Assembly: GCF_900111885.1 (NCBI RefSeq)
Contig: NZ_FOKG01000029.1
Location: 1-64,000 of the forward strand
Source: Amycolatopsis marina
GTDB lineage: Bacteria; Actinomycetota; Actinomycetes; Mycobacteriales; Pseudonocardiaceae
Reading direction: 5' to 3'
Length of the DNA: 64,000 nt
Positions 26,009-34,803 of this stretch are shown one piece after another. The notes beneath the pieces were generated by a model. The model ran no database searches and was not told where the DNA came from. It saw nothing but the letters and a program-made list of their open reading frames with translations. The translations under genes were made by a program, and so were the position numbers. Positions within the stretch are counted from its first letter, which is position 1. Each line of letters begins with the position of its first letter.

Positions 26009-27523
26009 ATGTTGACTCCAGTAGACAAGGTGCTCGCCGAGCACGGCGTGCACACCGGCCCACTCCGCAGCGCGATGACCAGGCTGCGCGCCGGATGGCA
26101 GGAGTTCGACCAACTGGTCCGCGAGTCGACCGCACCACGCCGCAGCCTGCAGGAGCTGCTGGACGCGCTCGGCGACGACCTCGAGCGCGACGGCGACGCC
26201 CTCCGGATCCAGCCCGCCAGGGCGCAGACGTACGCGCATCTCGACGTCCCCGGAACACCGGACGACCTCGGGCCGGACGCCGAACACCTGTCGGTCCTCG
26301 CAGGACTCATCGAGAACGTCCCGCCGCCACTGGCCGCGTTGGACCACGTGCAGGCAACGGCGGAAACCGTGCTGCGGCGCGCACTGTGGCTGGACACCCG
26401 GTACGACCTGCGACGGGCCCGGCTCGTGCTGCTCGGTGATCACGATCTCACCTCGCTCGCCATCCGGCTGGTCCGGCCGGAGGCCGAGGTCACGGTGGTG
26501 GATCTGGATGATCGGGTGCTGGAGTATCTCGACCGGCACAGCGATCGCAGTGTCACCACGATCCATGCCGATCTCCGGATCGGACTTCCGCCAGCCGTGA
26601 CCGGCAGCGCCGATCTTGTCTTCAGCGATCCGCCGTACACGCCGGAGGGCATGGCGCTGTTCGCCGCCCGCGGAGTCGAGTGCCTCGCCGATCCACCGAA
26701 GGGCAGGCTGCTGCTGGCCTACGGCTACAGTCCCCGGCATCCCGCACTCGGCGCGCAGGTGCAGCGGGAACTCGCCGGGATCGGGCTGGTGTTCGAGAGC
26801 ATCGTGCCGGACTTCCACCGTTACCACGGCGCGCAGGCCATCGGCAGCGCCGCGGATCTCTACGTCTGTCAGCCCACCGGGCACGCCCGCAAATCCGGTG
26901 GCGCCAAGGGGCAACCGGGCATCTACACCCATGGCCCGCAGTCGGTGGAGTCAACCGCGACCGCCGCCGATCTCCTGGCGGCGCTGGCGGCCGTCGCGGG
27001 CGAAGGCGGGCAGCGGGTCGAGCAACGCAGGGCGGACTGGGCGAAACCGGTGTCGGCGCAGGCGGGTACCGCGATCACCATGGACCTGACTGCCGATCCA
27101 GGGCCGTGGCTGCTTCGCGCCCTGCTCGCGACGAACGCCGAGCGCGTCGCGGTGCTGTTGCCCAATGCCCATCCCGACCTGGCCAACGCCGACGCCCAAC
27201 GCGCGTTGTCCCGACTGGTTGGCCCGAAGTACCGGCTCCGGCTGCTGCGCAGCACGCCGGACAACACCCACGCCGTGGTGGTGGCGGATGCCGCCCCACC
27301 GCAGGACGGCACCGCCACCGTCCGGCACGCGGTGTGGACGAGAGCGCACGGCAAGCTGGGCAACACCGGGCGGGAGGCGCTGATCGCCGCGTCCGGCGGC
27401 ACGATGACCAAGAACGAGGCTCGCGACCGGATGTCGGCCATCGCACCCGACCTGCTCGACCTCCGCCTGATCGACCTTCCACGCCACCGCATCGCCCAAC
27501 TCGCCGCGGCCCTCTCCTCCTGA
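26009..27523 (+). CDS. BpsA-like (bis-aminopropyl spermidine synthase family) protein with C-terminal extension
   Basis: A 504-residue protein. Residues about 15-100 look like the N-terminal winged-helix part of branched-polyamine synthases. Residues 120-300 form a Rossmann-like transferase core with LLGDHDLTS (141-149), VTVVDLDDRVLEYL and the signature FSDPPYT (DPPY at 207-210) of the BpsA/DUF43 family. In archaea and thermophiles BpsA adds aminopropyl groups from decarboxylated SAM to spermidine. The last 200 residues are an extension that I do not recognise. The start is leaderless. A diamine-acetyltransferase-like GNAT is encoded 6 kb downstream, but a pathway link is speculation. Confidence 0.78.
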   Translation: MLTPVDKVLAEHGVHTGPLRSAMTRLRAGWQEFDQLVRESTAPRRSLQELLDALGDDLERDGDALRIQPARAQTYAHLDVPGTPDDLGPDAEHLSVLAGLIENVPPPLAALDHVQATAETVLRRALWLDTRYDLRRARLVLLGDHDLTSLAIRLVRPEAEVTVVDLDDRVLEYLDRHSDRSVTTIHADLRIGLPPAVTGSADLVFSDPPYTPEGMALFAARGVECLADPPKGRLLLAYGYSPRHPALGAQVQRELAGIGLVFESIVPDFHRYHGAQAIGSAADLYVCQPTGHARKSGGAKGQPGIYTHGPQSVESTATAADLLAALAAVAGEGGQRVEQRRADWAKPVSAQAGTAITMDLTADPGPWLLRALLATNAERVAVLLPNAHPDLANADAQRALSRLVGPKYRLRLLRSTPDNTHAVVVADAAPPQDGTATVRHAVWTRAHGKLGNTGREALIAASGGTMTKNEARDRMSAIAPDLLDLRLIDLPRHRIAQLAAALSS

Positions 27524-27545
27524 CGGCTCCGGGCGGGGGCTTGCC

Positions 27546-28820
27546 TCAGGCGGTGACGCCGTCCTGGGCAGCCGCCTTCGCCACCGCGGCGGCGACCTCG
27601 GGCGCGACCCGCGGGTCCAGCGGACTCGGCACGATGCGGTCGGTGGCGAGGTCGTCGGTAGCGACCGCCACGATGGCGTCCGCCGCCGCGATCTTCATGT
27701 TCTCGGTGATCGCCCGCGCACCAGCGTCCAGCGCGCCACGGAACACACCGGGGAACGCGAGCACGTTGTTGATCTGGTTCGGGAAGTCACTGCGTCCGGT
27801 GGCCACGACAGGGGCGTACCGGGCAGCGACCGCGGGGTGCACCTCCGGGTCCGGATTGGACAGAGCGAACACGATCGGGTCCTTGGCCATCGTGCCCAGC
27901 AGGGTCTCGTCGATGGTCGACCCGGACAGCCCGAGGAAGATGTCCGAGCCCTTCAGCGCGTCCGCGAGTCCACCCCGCAGACCCCCCGAGTTGGTCGTCC
28001 CGGCGAGCTCTTCCTTGATCGGGTTCAGGTGATCCCTGCCCTCGTGAATGATGCCCTTCGAGTCGAGCACGACGACGTCGCCGATACCCGCGGCCTGCAG
28101 AATCCGGGCACACGCGACACCGGCCGCACCCGCGCCGGAGATGACCACCCGCTGATCGGCCATGGCCTTGTCCAGCACCAGATTCGCGCCGCGCAGCGCG
28201 GCGAGCGCCACGATGGCGGTGCCGTGCTGGTCGTCGTGCATGACCGGGCAGTCCAGCGCTTCCTTGACCTTCGCCTCGAGCTCGAAGCACCGCGGAGCGG
28301 AGATGTCCTCGAGGTTGACCGCGCCGAAGGACGGACGCAGCCGCACCAGCGTCTCGACGATCTCGTCCACATCCGTCGTGTCGAGCACCAGGGGAATGGA
28401 GTCGAGTCCGGCGAAGGTCTTGAAGAGCACCGACTTGCCCTCCATGACCGGCAGCGACGCGCTGGCGCCGATGTCACCGAGGCCGAGGACCGCGGTGCCG
28501 TCGCTCACGACGACCACCAGGCGGTCCGCCCAGGTGTAGCGCTCCGCCAGGGACGCGTCCTCCGCGATCGCCCTGCTGACCTTGGCGACGCCAGGCGTGT
28601 AGGCGATGGACAGGTCACGGGGTTGCGAGATCGGCCTCGTCGCCGCCACGGACAGCTTGCCGCCCTCGTGGCCGCGGAAGATCTCCTCATCGGTCACCGG
28701 CGAGGCATCGCCCGCGATCGGCGGCGACGCATGCGCGGCGGTGTCCTTGCTGACCTGGTCGTTCATGGCGGTTCCTGTCATTGAATCGATCGCCGGCCTC
28801 GCGACGTGAACGTTGGACAC
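27546..28820 (-). CDS. NAD(P)-dependent malic enzyme
   Basis: A 424-residue cytoplasmic enzyme converting malate to pyruvate and CO2. GTG 28820 has GGGAG 7 nt upstream; ATG 28766 (MNDQVSK) is an alternative. The malic N-domain has SIAYTPGVAKVSRAI and the conserved metal/substrate region PVMHDDQHGTAIV. The NAD-binding domain has SGAGAAGVACARIL, and FALSNPDPEVHP closes the active site. The length matches the short bacterial class without a phosphotransacetylase domain. It is convergent with the BpsA-like gene, 22 bp apart. Confidence 0.94.
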   Translation of the reverse strand: MSNVHVARPAIDSMTGTAMNDQVSKDTAAHASPPIAGDASPVTDEEIFRGHEGGKLSVAATRPISQPRDLSIAYTPGVAKVSRAIAEDASLAERYTWADRLVVVVSDGTAVLGLGDIGASASLPVMEGKSVLFKTFAGLDSIPLVLDTTDVDEIVETLVRLRPSFGAVNLEDISAPRCFELEAKVKEALDCPVMHDDQHGTAIVALAALRGANLVLDKAMADQRVVISGAGAAGVACARILQAAGIGDVVVLDSKGIIHEGRDHLNPIKEELAGTTNSGGLRGGLADALKGSDIFLGLSGSTIDETLLGTMAKDPIVFALSNPDPEVHPAVAARYAPVVATGRSDFPNQINNVLAFPGVFRGALDAGARAITENMKIAAADAIVAVATDDLATDRIVPSPLDPRVAPEVAAAVAKAAAQDGVTA

Positions 28821-29137
28821 TTCAGTTCTCCCGAAGTTGTGGGTGGGGCCGACTGCGGTTGACCCAGCATTATCGTCCCCGGTGACTTGAGCTCCTCCAG
28901 CACGGCGATCCCGGCGCGGTAGCGCAGGTCACCGGCGAGGCGTCCGTCGATTGGCCGTGGTGCGGCATGACCGCGAACGCGGCGGTCCTATCAGTGTGAC
29001 AGGCCGGGTACCGGTTGCGATCCCTCGGTGCGGCTGAGGTCACACAATTGATCGAATTAGTGCAGGTCAAACCGGCAATCGCAAGACGTCCGTCCGGTTT
29101 GGTTGGCTCGAAAACGGCACTGGCTAAGGTGTCGGGC
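28821..29137. other. Divergent promoter region
   Basis: These 317 bases lie between the malic enzyme and the epimerase genes. Apart from the leaderless -10 element at 29125-29130 and the malic enzyme ribosome-binding site, nothing was recognised. Confidence 0.5.
29125..29130 (+). promoter_or_regulatory. -10 element (TAAGGT) for a leaderless start at 29138
   Basis: TAAGGT is 7 nt before the ATG and no ribosome-binding site intervenes. Confidence 0.5.
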
Positions 29138-29740
29138 ATGGACGCGCGAGAATTGGCTGTACGGGACGCATTCGAGTTCACCCCGCGGACGTTCCCGGAC
29201 AGCCGTGGCGTCTTCGTCGCGCCGTTTCAGGAGTCCGCCTTCGTCAAGGCGGTCGGGCACCCTCTGCACGTCGCGCAGGTCAACCACAGCAGGTCCGTGC
29301 GCGGAAGCATCCGGGGAATGCACTTCGCGGACACCCCGCCAGGTCAGGCGAAGTACGTTTCCTGCGCCCGTGGCTCGTTGCTGGACGTCGTGCTCGACGT
29401 CCGGGTGGGATCGCCCACATTCGGCCACTGGGACGCCATCCGGCTGGACGACGTCGAGTGCAGGGCGGTGTACGTCGCGGAGGGGCTCGCGCACGGGTTC
29501 GTCGCACTCGAGGACGACACGGTCATGACGTATCTCTGTTCGACCAGCTACAACCCGGCCGCGGAGCACGGCTTCACTCCGCTGGACTCCGATCTCGCCC
29601 TGCCATGGCCAACGGACCTGGCTCCCGTGCTCTCGGCGAAGGACGCCTCCGCCCCCACCCTTGCCGACGCCGAGGCCGCCGGGCTGTTGCCTCACTACCA
29701 GGACTGCGTCGCCCACTACGAGCGGCTGCGCTCCCGCTGA
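29138..29740 (+). CDS. dTDP-4-dehydrorhamnose 3,5-epimerase family protein
   Basis: A 200-residue cupin-fold sugar-nucleotide epimerase of the RmlC/EvaD family. Recognisable pieces: DSRGVFVAPFQESAF, the substrate-binding and catalytic region RGSIRGMHFADTPPGQAKYV (catalytic His in GMHF), VYVAEGLAHGFVAL, and TYLCSTSYNPAAEHG. The start is leaderless. It stands alone without rmlA, rmlB or rmlD next to it, so it could serve cell-wall rhamnose or a secondary-metabolite sugar. Confidence 0.88.
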   Translation: MDARELAVRDAFEFTPRTFPDSRGVFVAPFQESAFVKAVGHPLHVAQVNHSRSVRGSIRGMHFADTPPGQAKYVSCARGSLLDVVLDVRVGSPTFGHWDAIRLDDVECRAVYVAEGLAHGFVALEDDTVMTYLCSTSYNPAAEHGFTPLDSDLALPWPTDLAPVLSAKDASAPTLADAEAAGLLPHYQDCVAHYERLRSR

Positions 29741-29749
29741 CCTGGCGAG

Positions 29750-31369
29750 TCAGGCGAAGTCCTCGGCCAACACGCGCTCGATGTTGCGCTCGGCGAGTGC
29801 GGTGATCGTGACGAAGGGGTTGACCCCCGTGCTGCCCGGGATGAGCGCGCCGTCGGTGACGTAGAGGTTCCGATAGCCGTTCACCCTGCCGTACAGATCC
29901 GTGGCCTTGCCGAGCACGGCGCCGCCCAGCGGGTGGTAAGTGAACCGGTTCTCGAAGGCGCGCGTGTCCCCGAAAAGATCGGTGCGGTAGATCGTCGAGT
30001 TCGCCCTGTTGATCCGGTCGAACAGCGCCTTGGCCGCGTCGATGGACGGCTGCCCCTGCGACTCCGCCCAGTGCAGCCGCGCGGAGTCCGTGGTGGCGTC
30101 GTAGGTGAAGTGGCCGCGTTCCGGGTTCTTGGTGATGGCGAGATAGAGGCTGGCCCACGTTTCGAGCCCGGCGGGCATCGGGGCGATCTCGGCGAAGACC
30201 GGGTGCACCGGATCGTCCCAGTTGTCGATGCCCAGCGCGGGCATTCCCGACTGCAGAGTGCCGGTCGTGTCCCACATGTGGTTGGCCCTGCCGAGCATCA
30301 CGTTGCCGTTGGTACCCCACCCCTGGCCGACCTGCTCGTCGAGGTCCGGCAGCCTGCCGGTCTCCCTGGCCCGCAGCAGCAGTTCGGTGGAGCCGACACT
30401 GCCCGCACCGAGAAAGAGGTGCCGGGTGCTGATCTGCCGGACCGCGAGGACTCCCCCGTCCGGATTCAGTTCCCGGACGGACAACGTGTAGCTGCCGTCC
30501 TGCTGCCGGGTGATGTCCCGGACCTCCTGCAGCGTCTGGATCGTCACGTTGCCCGTGCCGAGCGCGGCGGCCAGGTACGTCTTGTCCAGTGACAGCTTGC
30601 CGTGGTTGTTGCCGTAGATCACCTCGGACGCGAGAGCCGACCTCGGCACCTCCTGCGCCTCCTCCCGCTCGAGGTGGCCGAAGTCGTAGACGCTCGGCAC
30701 GAACGCAGTGGTGAAGCCGGCCTTTTCCGCATGCTTGCGGGAGAGTCGCGCATAGGCGTACGAGCGGCAGGACTCGAACCAGTCCCGGTCCACCTCGTTC
30801 ACGCCCAGTTCCGCATTGGCTCTGGGAAAGTAAGTGCCGTACATCTCGTCCGCATCGACCTCGGGCAGGACTTCGGCGAAGTAGTCCCGGCGCGGGGTCA
30901 CCGCCATCGCGCCGTTGACAAGGGACCCGCCACCGACGCCGCGGCCCAGGAATACGGACATGTCGCCGTGGTGCACCCGGTCCAGCACACCGGCGTGAGG
31001 ACGGATGTCGCGGTTGGCCAGATCCAGCCACAGGAACGAGGCCAACGGCGCCTCGGTGCGGCGCTTGAACCACATCGACCGCTCGTCCGGCCTGAGCATC
31101 GAGCAGAAGATGTTCCCGTCCGCTCCCGGCGTGTTCCACAACTGGCCCATCTCGAGCATGAGCGTGGGAATTCCTGCCTCGCCGAGGCGCAGGGCGGTCA
31201 CCGCGGCTCCGTAACCGGTGCCGATCACGATCGCGGGCGAGAACGGCGGCATGCCCTGGCTTGCCGCGGCGGCCGGATCGGCGGAGACCGCCGTCATTCC
31301 CACCGCGGCCGCGGAGTTCAGCGCGGCGAGACCGAGGAAGCGGCGACGGGACAGGGCAGAAGCTGTCAT
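29750..31369 (-). CDS. Tat-exported cholesterol oxidase (GMC type)
   Basis: A 539-residue FAD enzyme that oxidises and isomerises 3-beta-hydroxysterols to cholest-4-en-3-one. ATG 31369 starts a twin-arginine signal (SRRRFLGLAALNSAAAVG, cleavage near AAA), so it is exported folded. The FAD motif is GTGYGAAV. The catalytic region matches Streptomyces ChoA: the Glu loop AEIAPMPAGLE, the His in YHPLGG and the Asn in GVNPFVTITAL. It is convergent with the epimerase gene (10 bp) and divergent from a secreted-protein gene. No sterol-degradation cluster is adjacent. Confidence 0.93.
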   Translation of the reverse strand: MTASALSRRRFLGLAALNSAAAVGMTAVSADPAAAASQGMPPFSPAIVIGTGYGAAVTALRLGEAGIPTLMLEMGQLWNTPGADGNIFCSMLRPDERSMWFKRRTEAPLASFLWLDLANRDIRPHAGVLDRVHHGDMSVFLGRGVGGGSLVNGAMAVTPRRDYFAEVLPEVDADEMYGTYFPRANAELGVNEVDRDWFESCRSYAYARLSRKHAEKAGFTTAFVPSVYDFGHLEREEAQEVPRSALASEVIYGNNHGKLSLDKTYLAAALGTGNVTIQTLQEVRDITRQQDGSYTLSVRELNPDGGVLAVRQISTRHLFLGAGSVGSTELLLRARETGRLPDLDEQVGQGWGTNGNVMLGRANHMWDTTGTLQSGMPALGIDNWDDPVHPVFAEIAPMPAGLETWASLYLAITKNPERGHFTYDATTDSARLHWAESQGQPSIDAAKALFDRINRANSTIYRTDLFGDTRAFENRFTYHPLGGAVLGKATDLYGRVNGYRNLYVTDGALIPGSTGVNPFVTITALAERNIERVLAEDFA

Positions 31370-31545
31370 GCCCTGCACCGTCTCGCGAAGTAGTCGATCA
31401 TGGCAAGCAGTTGAGTTAACGGTGTTCACGGCAACGAGGTCGGCGCCGTTGATTTCACCCTGTTGGCCCAGTGTCAACGAACGTCAGGGGTGCGCTCCGG
31501 GCGTTCCCTGATGTGCGACCCAGCACCTTCGGCGAGGGTTTGACC

Positions 31546-32241
31546 ATGACCAAAAGACATCTGCGCCGCGCGCTGGCGGCACTGGCCGGAGCCAGTCTCA
31601 TCGCCACCACCGCGGCCGTCCCGGCCATCGCGCAGCAGCCTTCGGGATTCGACTTCACCGCCTGTCCCGCCATTCCCGCAGGCGCCGATCCCGCCAAGTG
31701 GCGATGCGAGGTGCTCATCTCGACGGGCACGCTGAGTTTCGGCCGGATCCGGGAACTGCCCCTTCGCGAAATGCGCCTCACCTTCGCCGAAGGCACGCTG
31801 GACGGCCGCTTCGCCCAGGTCTTCGGGTCACTGGAGGCCGAACCCACGCCACTGCCGGGCGCGCCGCGCACGACGGTCCAGTTGCGCTACGCGGGCTACT
31901 CCGACTTCGAGTCCAATGACGAGCGCAAGGGCGAGATCGACCTCGCGCTCCGCGTCCGAGGGCCGTTACTGGCTCCCGGCTGCACGATCGGCGAGGAGCA
32001 GAACCCGATTCATTCGGAGATTCAGCAGGTCGGGCCGACAGAGGTGATTTCGGCGGACCCGCCCGTCCTGCGGTTCACGTCGGTGGATGAACAACTCGCG
32101 GTGCCGGCCGCGCGCCACTGCGGCCGTCTGGGCAGGTCGCTCAATCGTTGGCTCGACCTGCCCGCGTCGTCCGGCGAGAACGTCCTCCGGCAGACGACGC
32201 ACGTCGGCCTGCGTCCGTACACCGCTATTTCCGCTGGGTGA
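31546..32241 (+). CDS. Secreted protein of unknown function
   Basis: A 231-residue exported protein. ATG 31546 is preceded by GAGGG and starts a clear Sec signal (KRHLRRALAALAGASLIATTAAVPAIA). The mature part has four cysteines (in FTACP, WRCEV, GCTIG and RHCGRL) that could form two disulfides. No family was recognised. It overlaps the end of the convergent thioesterase-like gene by 17 bp. The divergent cholesterol oxidase may share its promoter region. Confidence 0.75.
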   Translation: MTKRHLRRALAALAGASLIATTAAVPAIAQQPSGFDFTACPAIPAGADPAKWRCEVLISTGTLSFGRIRELPLREMRLTFAEGTLDGRFAQVFGSLEAEPTPLPGAPRTTVQLRYAGYSDFESNDERKGEIDLALRVRGPLLAPGCTIGEEQNPIHSEIQQVGPTEVISADPPVLRFTSVDEQLAVPAARHCGRLGRSLNRWLDLPASSGENVLRQTTHVGLRPYTAISAG

Positions 32242-32695
32242 CCCAGATCGTGATGGTGCCGGTCACCACGGGCCTGCCTGCCCGATCGGAGATCGTGACC
32301 GGGACGGCGACTTCGGTCCCCTCGGCGCCGAATTCGGGGATCTCGGCGAGTTCGGCCACCGCGGTCAGCCCGGTCTCCGCCTTCGCGACGTACTCGACGG
32401 TCATACCCTTCGGCAGCCAGCGGTGGGTGGCCGGCACCGTTGCCTCGGCCAGCATGCCCATGGCGATCTCCGCCAGATTGCAGGCGGCGATGGCATGGAA
32501 GGTGCCGATGTGGTTGTGCACACCCCACCACTTGGGTGCGCTCACCACACACCGACCCGGTTCCAGTTCGCGCACGGCGGGAAGCACCGTCCGGAAATAG
32601 GGCACCCGCAGGCACATCGCGGCGGAGAACAACTGCTTCCCGCCTGGCCGGGAGACCAGCTTCCGCCACATCGCGAAAGTAGGGCTCTGCGCCAT
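32225..32695 (-). CDS. DUF4442 hot-dog fold protein (thioesterase-like)
   Basis: A 156-residue protein of the DUF4442 group within the hot-dog thioesterase superfamily. Markers are PKWWGVHNHIGTFHAIAACNLAEIAMG, where the helix following HNHIGT is the superfamily active-site helix, and LPKGMTVEYVAKAETGL. GGAGAG lies 5 nt before ATG 32695; an ATG three bases earlier is equally possible. It may act on acyl-CoA, but no substrate is known for the family. Confidence 0.85.
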   Translation of the reverse strand: MAQSPTFAMWRKLVSRPGGKQLFSAAMCLRVPYFRTVLPAVRELEPGRCVVSAPKWWGVHNHIGTFHAIAACNLAEIAMGMLAEATVPATHRWLPKGMTVEYVAKAETGLTAVAELAEIPEFGAEGTEVAVPVTISDRAGRPVVTGTITIWVTQRK

Positions 32696-32770
32696 CATTT
32701 CTCTCCGTTCGCCGATCGCGACCTTCACCCAGCCGCAGGTTACTGATCGGTAGCTTAGCGTTCGGACGAC

Positions 32771-32776
32771 TATATT
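32771..32776 (+). promoter_or_regulatory. -10 element (TATATT) for a leaderless start at 32784
   Basis: TATATT is close to the ideal -10 sequence and lies 7 nt before the GTG with no ribosome-binding site. Confidence 0.6.
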
Positions 32777-32783
32777 CGCACCC

Positions 32784-33368
32784 GTGGAAAATCGGCTGTA
32801 CTTGATCCGGCACGGACAGACGGAGTGGTCGGCGAACGGCAGGCACACCGGCCGCACCGACCTTCCCCTCACCGCCGACGGGGAGCAGCAAGCCATCGCG
32901 GCGGGAGAGGCACTGCGAGCGCTACGCGGTGACGCCGAGGGCGTCGTGCTCTCCAGCCCACGCAGGCGGGCACTGCGCACGGCCGAACTGGCCGGGCTCG
33001 ACGTCGCGGACATCACCGAAGACCTCGCGGAGTGGGACTACGGAGACTACGAGGGCATCACGACCGAGGAGATCCGGCGCACGGTTCCCGGCTGGACCGT
33101 GTGGTCGCATCCGAGCCCCGGCGGCGAGACCGCCGCACAGGTCTCGGCGCGGGCGGACCTGGCACTGGAGCACGCCCGTGCGGCCCTGCGGCGGACCGAT
33201 GTGATCCTCGTCGGGCACGGACACTTCGGCCGCGTACTCGTGGCAAGGTGGCTCGGGCTCGAGGCGAACGCCGGCGTCCACTTCAGACTGGATCCGGCCG
33301 GCGTGACCGTCCTCGGCCACGAACGGGGCGTGCCCCAGATCCGGCAACTGAACGTCCTTCCCAGCTGA
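32784..33368 (+). CDS. Histidine phosphatase (phosphoglycerate mutase-like) family protein
   Basis: A 194-residue phosphatase. The phospho-acceptor motif LIRHGQTEWSANGR is at residues 6-19, the second pair lies in SSPRRRALRTAEL, and the distal His is in VGHGHFGRVL. The acid/base region is EWDYGDYEG. The short length and sequence fit broad-specificity acid phosphatases of the GpmB/CobC type rather than a glycolytic mutase. The start is leaderless. The acetyltransferase gene follows 11 bp downstream, so they are probably cotranscribed. Confidence 0.92.
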   Translation: MENRLYLIRHGQTEWSANGRHTGRTDLPLTADGEQQAIAAGEALRALRGDAEGVVLSSPRRRALRTAELAGLDVADITEDLAEWDYGDYEGITTEEIRRTVPGWTVWSHPSPGGETAAQVSARADLALEHARAALRRTDVILVGHGHFGRVLVARWLGLEANAGVHFRLDPAGVTVLGHERGVPQIRQLNVLPS

Positions 33369-33379
33369 AAGGCTCTACC

Positions 33380-33862
33380 GTGACCGACAACCGAATCCGT
33401 CGCATCCGTCCGGCAGATGTCGACGCCGTCGTCGGACTGGTGTACGAGCTCGCGGAGTACGAGAAGGCCCCGCAGGAATGTCACCTCGACGCCGAACAGC
33501 TGCACAGCGCCCTGTTCAGCTCGGCGCCCGCGTTGTTCGGGCACGTCGCCGAGGTCGACGGCGAGGTCGTCGGCTGCGCACTGTGGTTCCTCAACTTCTC
33601 CACTTGGCGCGGGGTGCACGGGATCTATCTCGAGGATCTGTACGTGCGGCAGAGCATGCGCGGCTCCGGACTGGGCAAGGCGCTGCTCACCGAACTGGCC
33701 GCCGAGTGCGTACGGCGTGGATACGGACGCCTGGAGTGGTCGGTGCTGAACTGGAACAGCCCGGCGATCGAGTTCTACCGGTCGATGGGCGCCGAGGCAA
33801 TGGACGAGTGGACGGTGTACCGGCTCAGCGACGAGGCACTCACCAAGGCCGGAACGGCCTGA
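33380..33862 (+). CDS. GNAT acetyltransferase, diamine (SSAT)-like
   Basis: A 160-residue GNAT protein starting at GTG 33380 (AAAGG upstream), just behind the phosphatase gene. The acetyl-CoA loop is RGSGLGKALL, preceded by GIYLEDLYVR. The pieces FLNFSTWRG, YLEDLYV and LEWSVLNWNSPAIEFYRSMGA closely resemble spermidine/spermine (diamine) N-acetyltransferases, so a small amine is the likely substrate. This is inferred from pattern similarity. Confidence 0.88.
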   Translation: MTDNRIRRIRPADVDAVVGLVYELAEYEKAPQECHLDAEQLHSALFSSAPALFGHVAEVDGEVVGCALWFLNFSTWRGVHGIYLEDLYVRQSMRGSGLGKALLTELAAECVRRGYGRLEWSVLNWNSPAIEFYRSMGAEAMDEWTVYRLSDEALTKAGTA

Positions 33863-33872
33863 ACGCCAGGAC

Positions 33873-34355
33873 CTACCCGTTCTCTTCGCGTTCCCTGCGA
33901 GCCGCACGCCCCTCGGCGCTGTCCCGCCAGGCCGCGTCCTCCTCGCTCTCACCCTCCATCAGGCCGAGCGCCCACGCGCGCGACGGCACGCGGAACAGCA
34001 GCACGATGATCAGGACACCGACGACCATCAACGGGATACCGAAGGCGGGCTGCCCGGACGGGCCCGCGCCGTACCACCCGATACCCACCAGCAACAACGC
34101 CACGACGACGCCCGGCGATCGGGCCCACGTCTTGCCGAGGACCAGTCCCGTCGCGCAGGCGATGGTCCCCGCCCCCATGACGGCGTAGTAGACGACCTCG
34201 GCGTAGACGTTCTCGGTCCCACCCTCCGCTCGGGTGAAGGAATCCACCAGCAATGCCACGGCCAGCGCGAACATGACCAGGCCTGGAAGCGCGGTCAGCC
34301 CACCGGCAAGGCGCACCTCGCGCGGGGCTGGAGAAAACTTGTCGGCGAGCGGCAC
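33873..34355 (-). CDS. Integral membrane protein, unknown function
   Basis: A 160-residue protein with four predicted membrane segments (LPGLVMFALAVALLV, VVYYAVMGAGTIACATGLVLG, GVVVALLLVGIGWYG, GIPLMVVGVLIIVLLF) and a charged C-terminal tail rich in Glu and Arg. GTG 34355 with GGAAGG upstream is the likely start; further in-frame codons upstream look non-coding. It is convergent with the acetyltransferase gene. No family was recognised. Confidence 0.7.
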   Translation of the reverse strand: MPLADKFSPAPREVRLAGGLTALPGLVMFALAVALLVDSFTRAEGGTENVYAEVVYYAVMGAGTIACATGLVLGKTWARSPGVVVALLLVGIGWYGAGPSGQPAFGIPLMVVGVLIIVLLFRVPSRAWALGLMEGESEEDAAWRDSAEGRAARREREENG

Positions 34356-34803
34356 GGCTACTGGGCCTTCCGAACTGCTGGTCGGAGCACGAATCCGCCC
34401 GAATGGGTGACCGTGCGTGAACACCTCCGATGGTATGCCACCCGGTCGGCCGTTTTCGCGGACCCGCTGATAGGACGAAGATCTCCAGTGTCGTCGATGA
34501 GCGGGCGGTCGCCTGGGTGCACTTGTCACGACAGCCGAAAGTCAGTCGATCTCACTGACGAACGGAGGAAGGCCGGCACAGGAAGACGTGTGAGGGGCAT
34601 GCACAACTCGGTTGGCGGGGGCCGCCCGGAGGGTGGCTCGCGGCGGCCGAGTGCAGGTGGCATCCGCACGACAGCCGCACCTGCGCGCGTGCATGACGCT
34701 CACTTGCACAGGCCTCCCACGTCTTCGCGAGGGTGACGAGCTTCGCATCATGCCATCCCCGTGAGCCGCCCAATCGGGTGGCGATCTCACTTACTCTCGG
34801 GTA
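34356..34803. other. Gene-free region before the lipid kinase
   Basis: No convincing gene in these 448 bases. A perfect inverted repeat GTCAGT-N7-ACTGAC is at 34541-34559, and CACGACAGCCG occurs twice. A 45-codon frame from about 34600 has a Gly/Arg/His-rich product that looks non-coding. The leaderless -10 of the next gene is at 34792-34797. Confidence 0.45.
34792..34797 (+). promoter_or_regulatory. -10 element (TACTCT) for a leaderless start at 34804
   Basis: TACTCT lies 6 nt before the ATG with no ribosome-binding site. Confidence 0.55.

Noticed and set aside
34600..34735. 45-codon frame upstream of the lipid kinase
   Set aside because: No convincing ribosome-binding site, and a Gly/Arg/His-rich composition typical of non-coding high-G+C frames.
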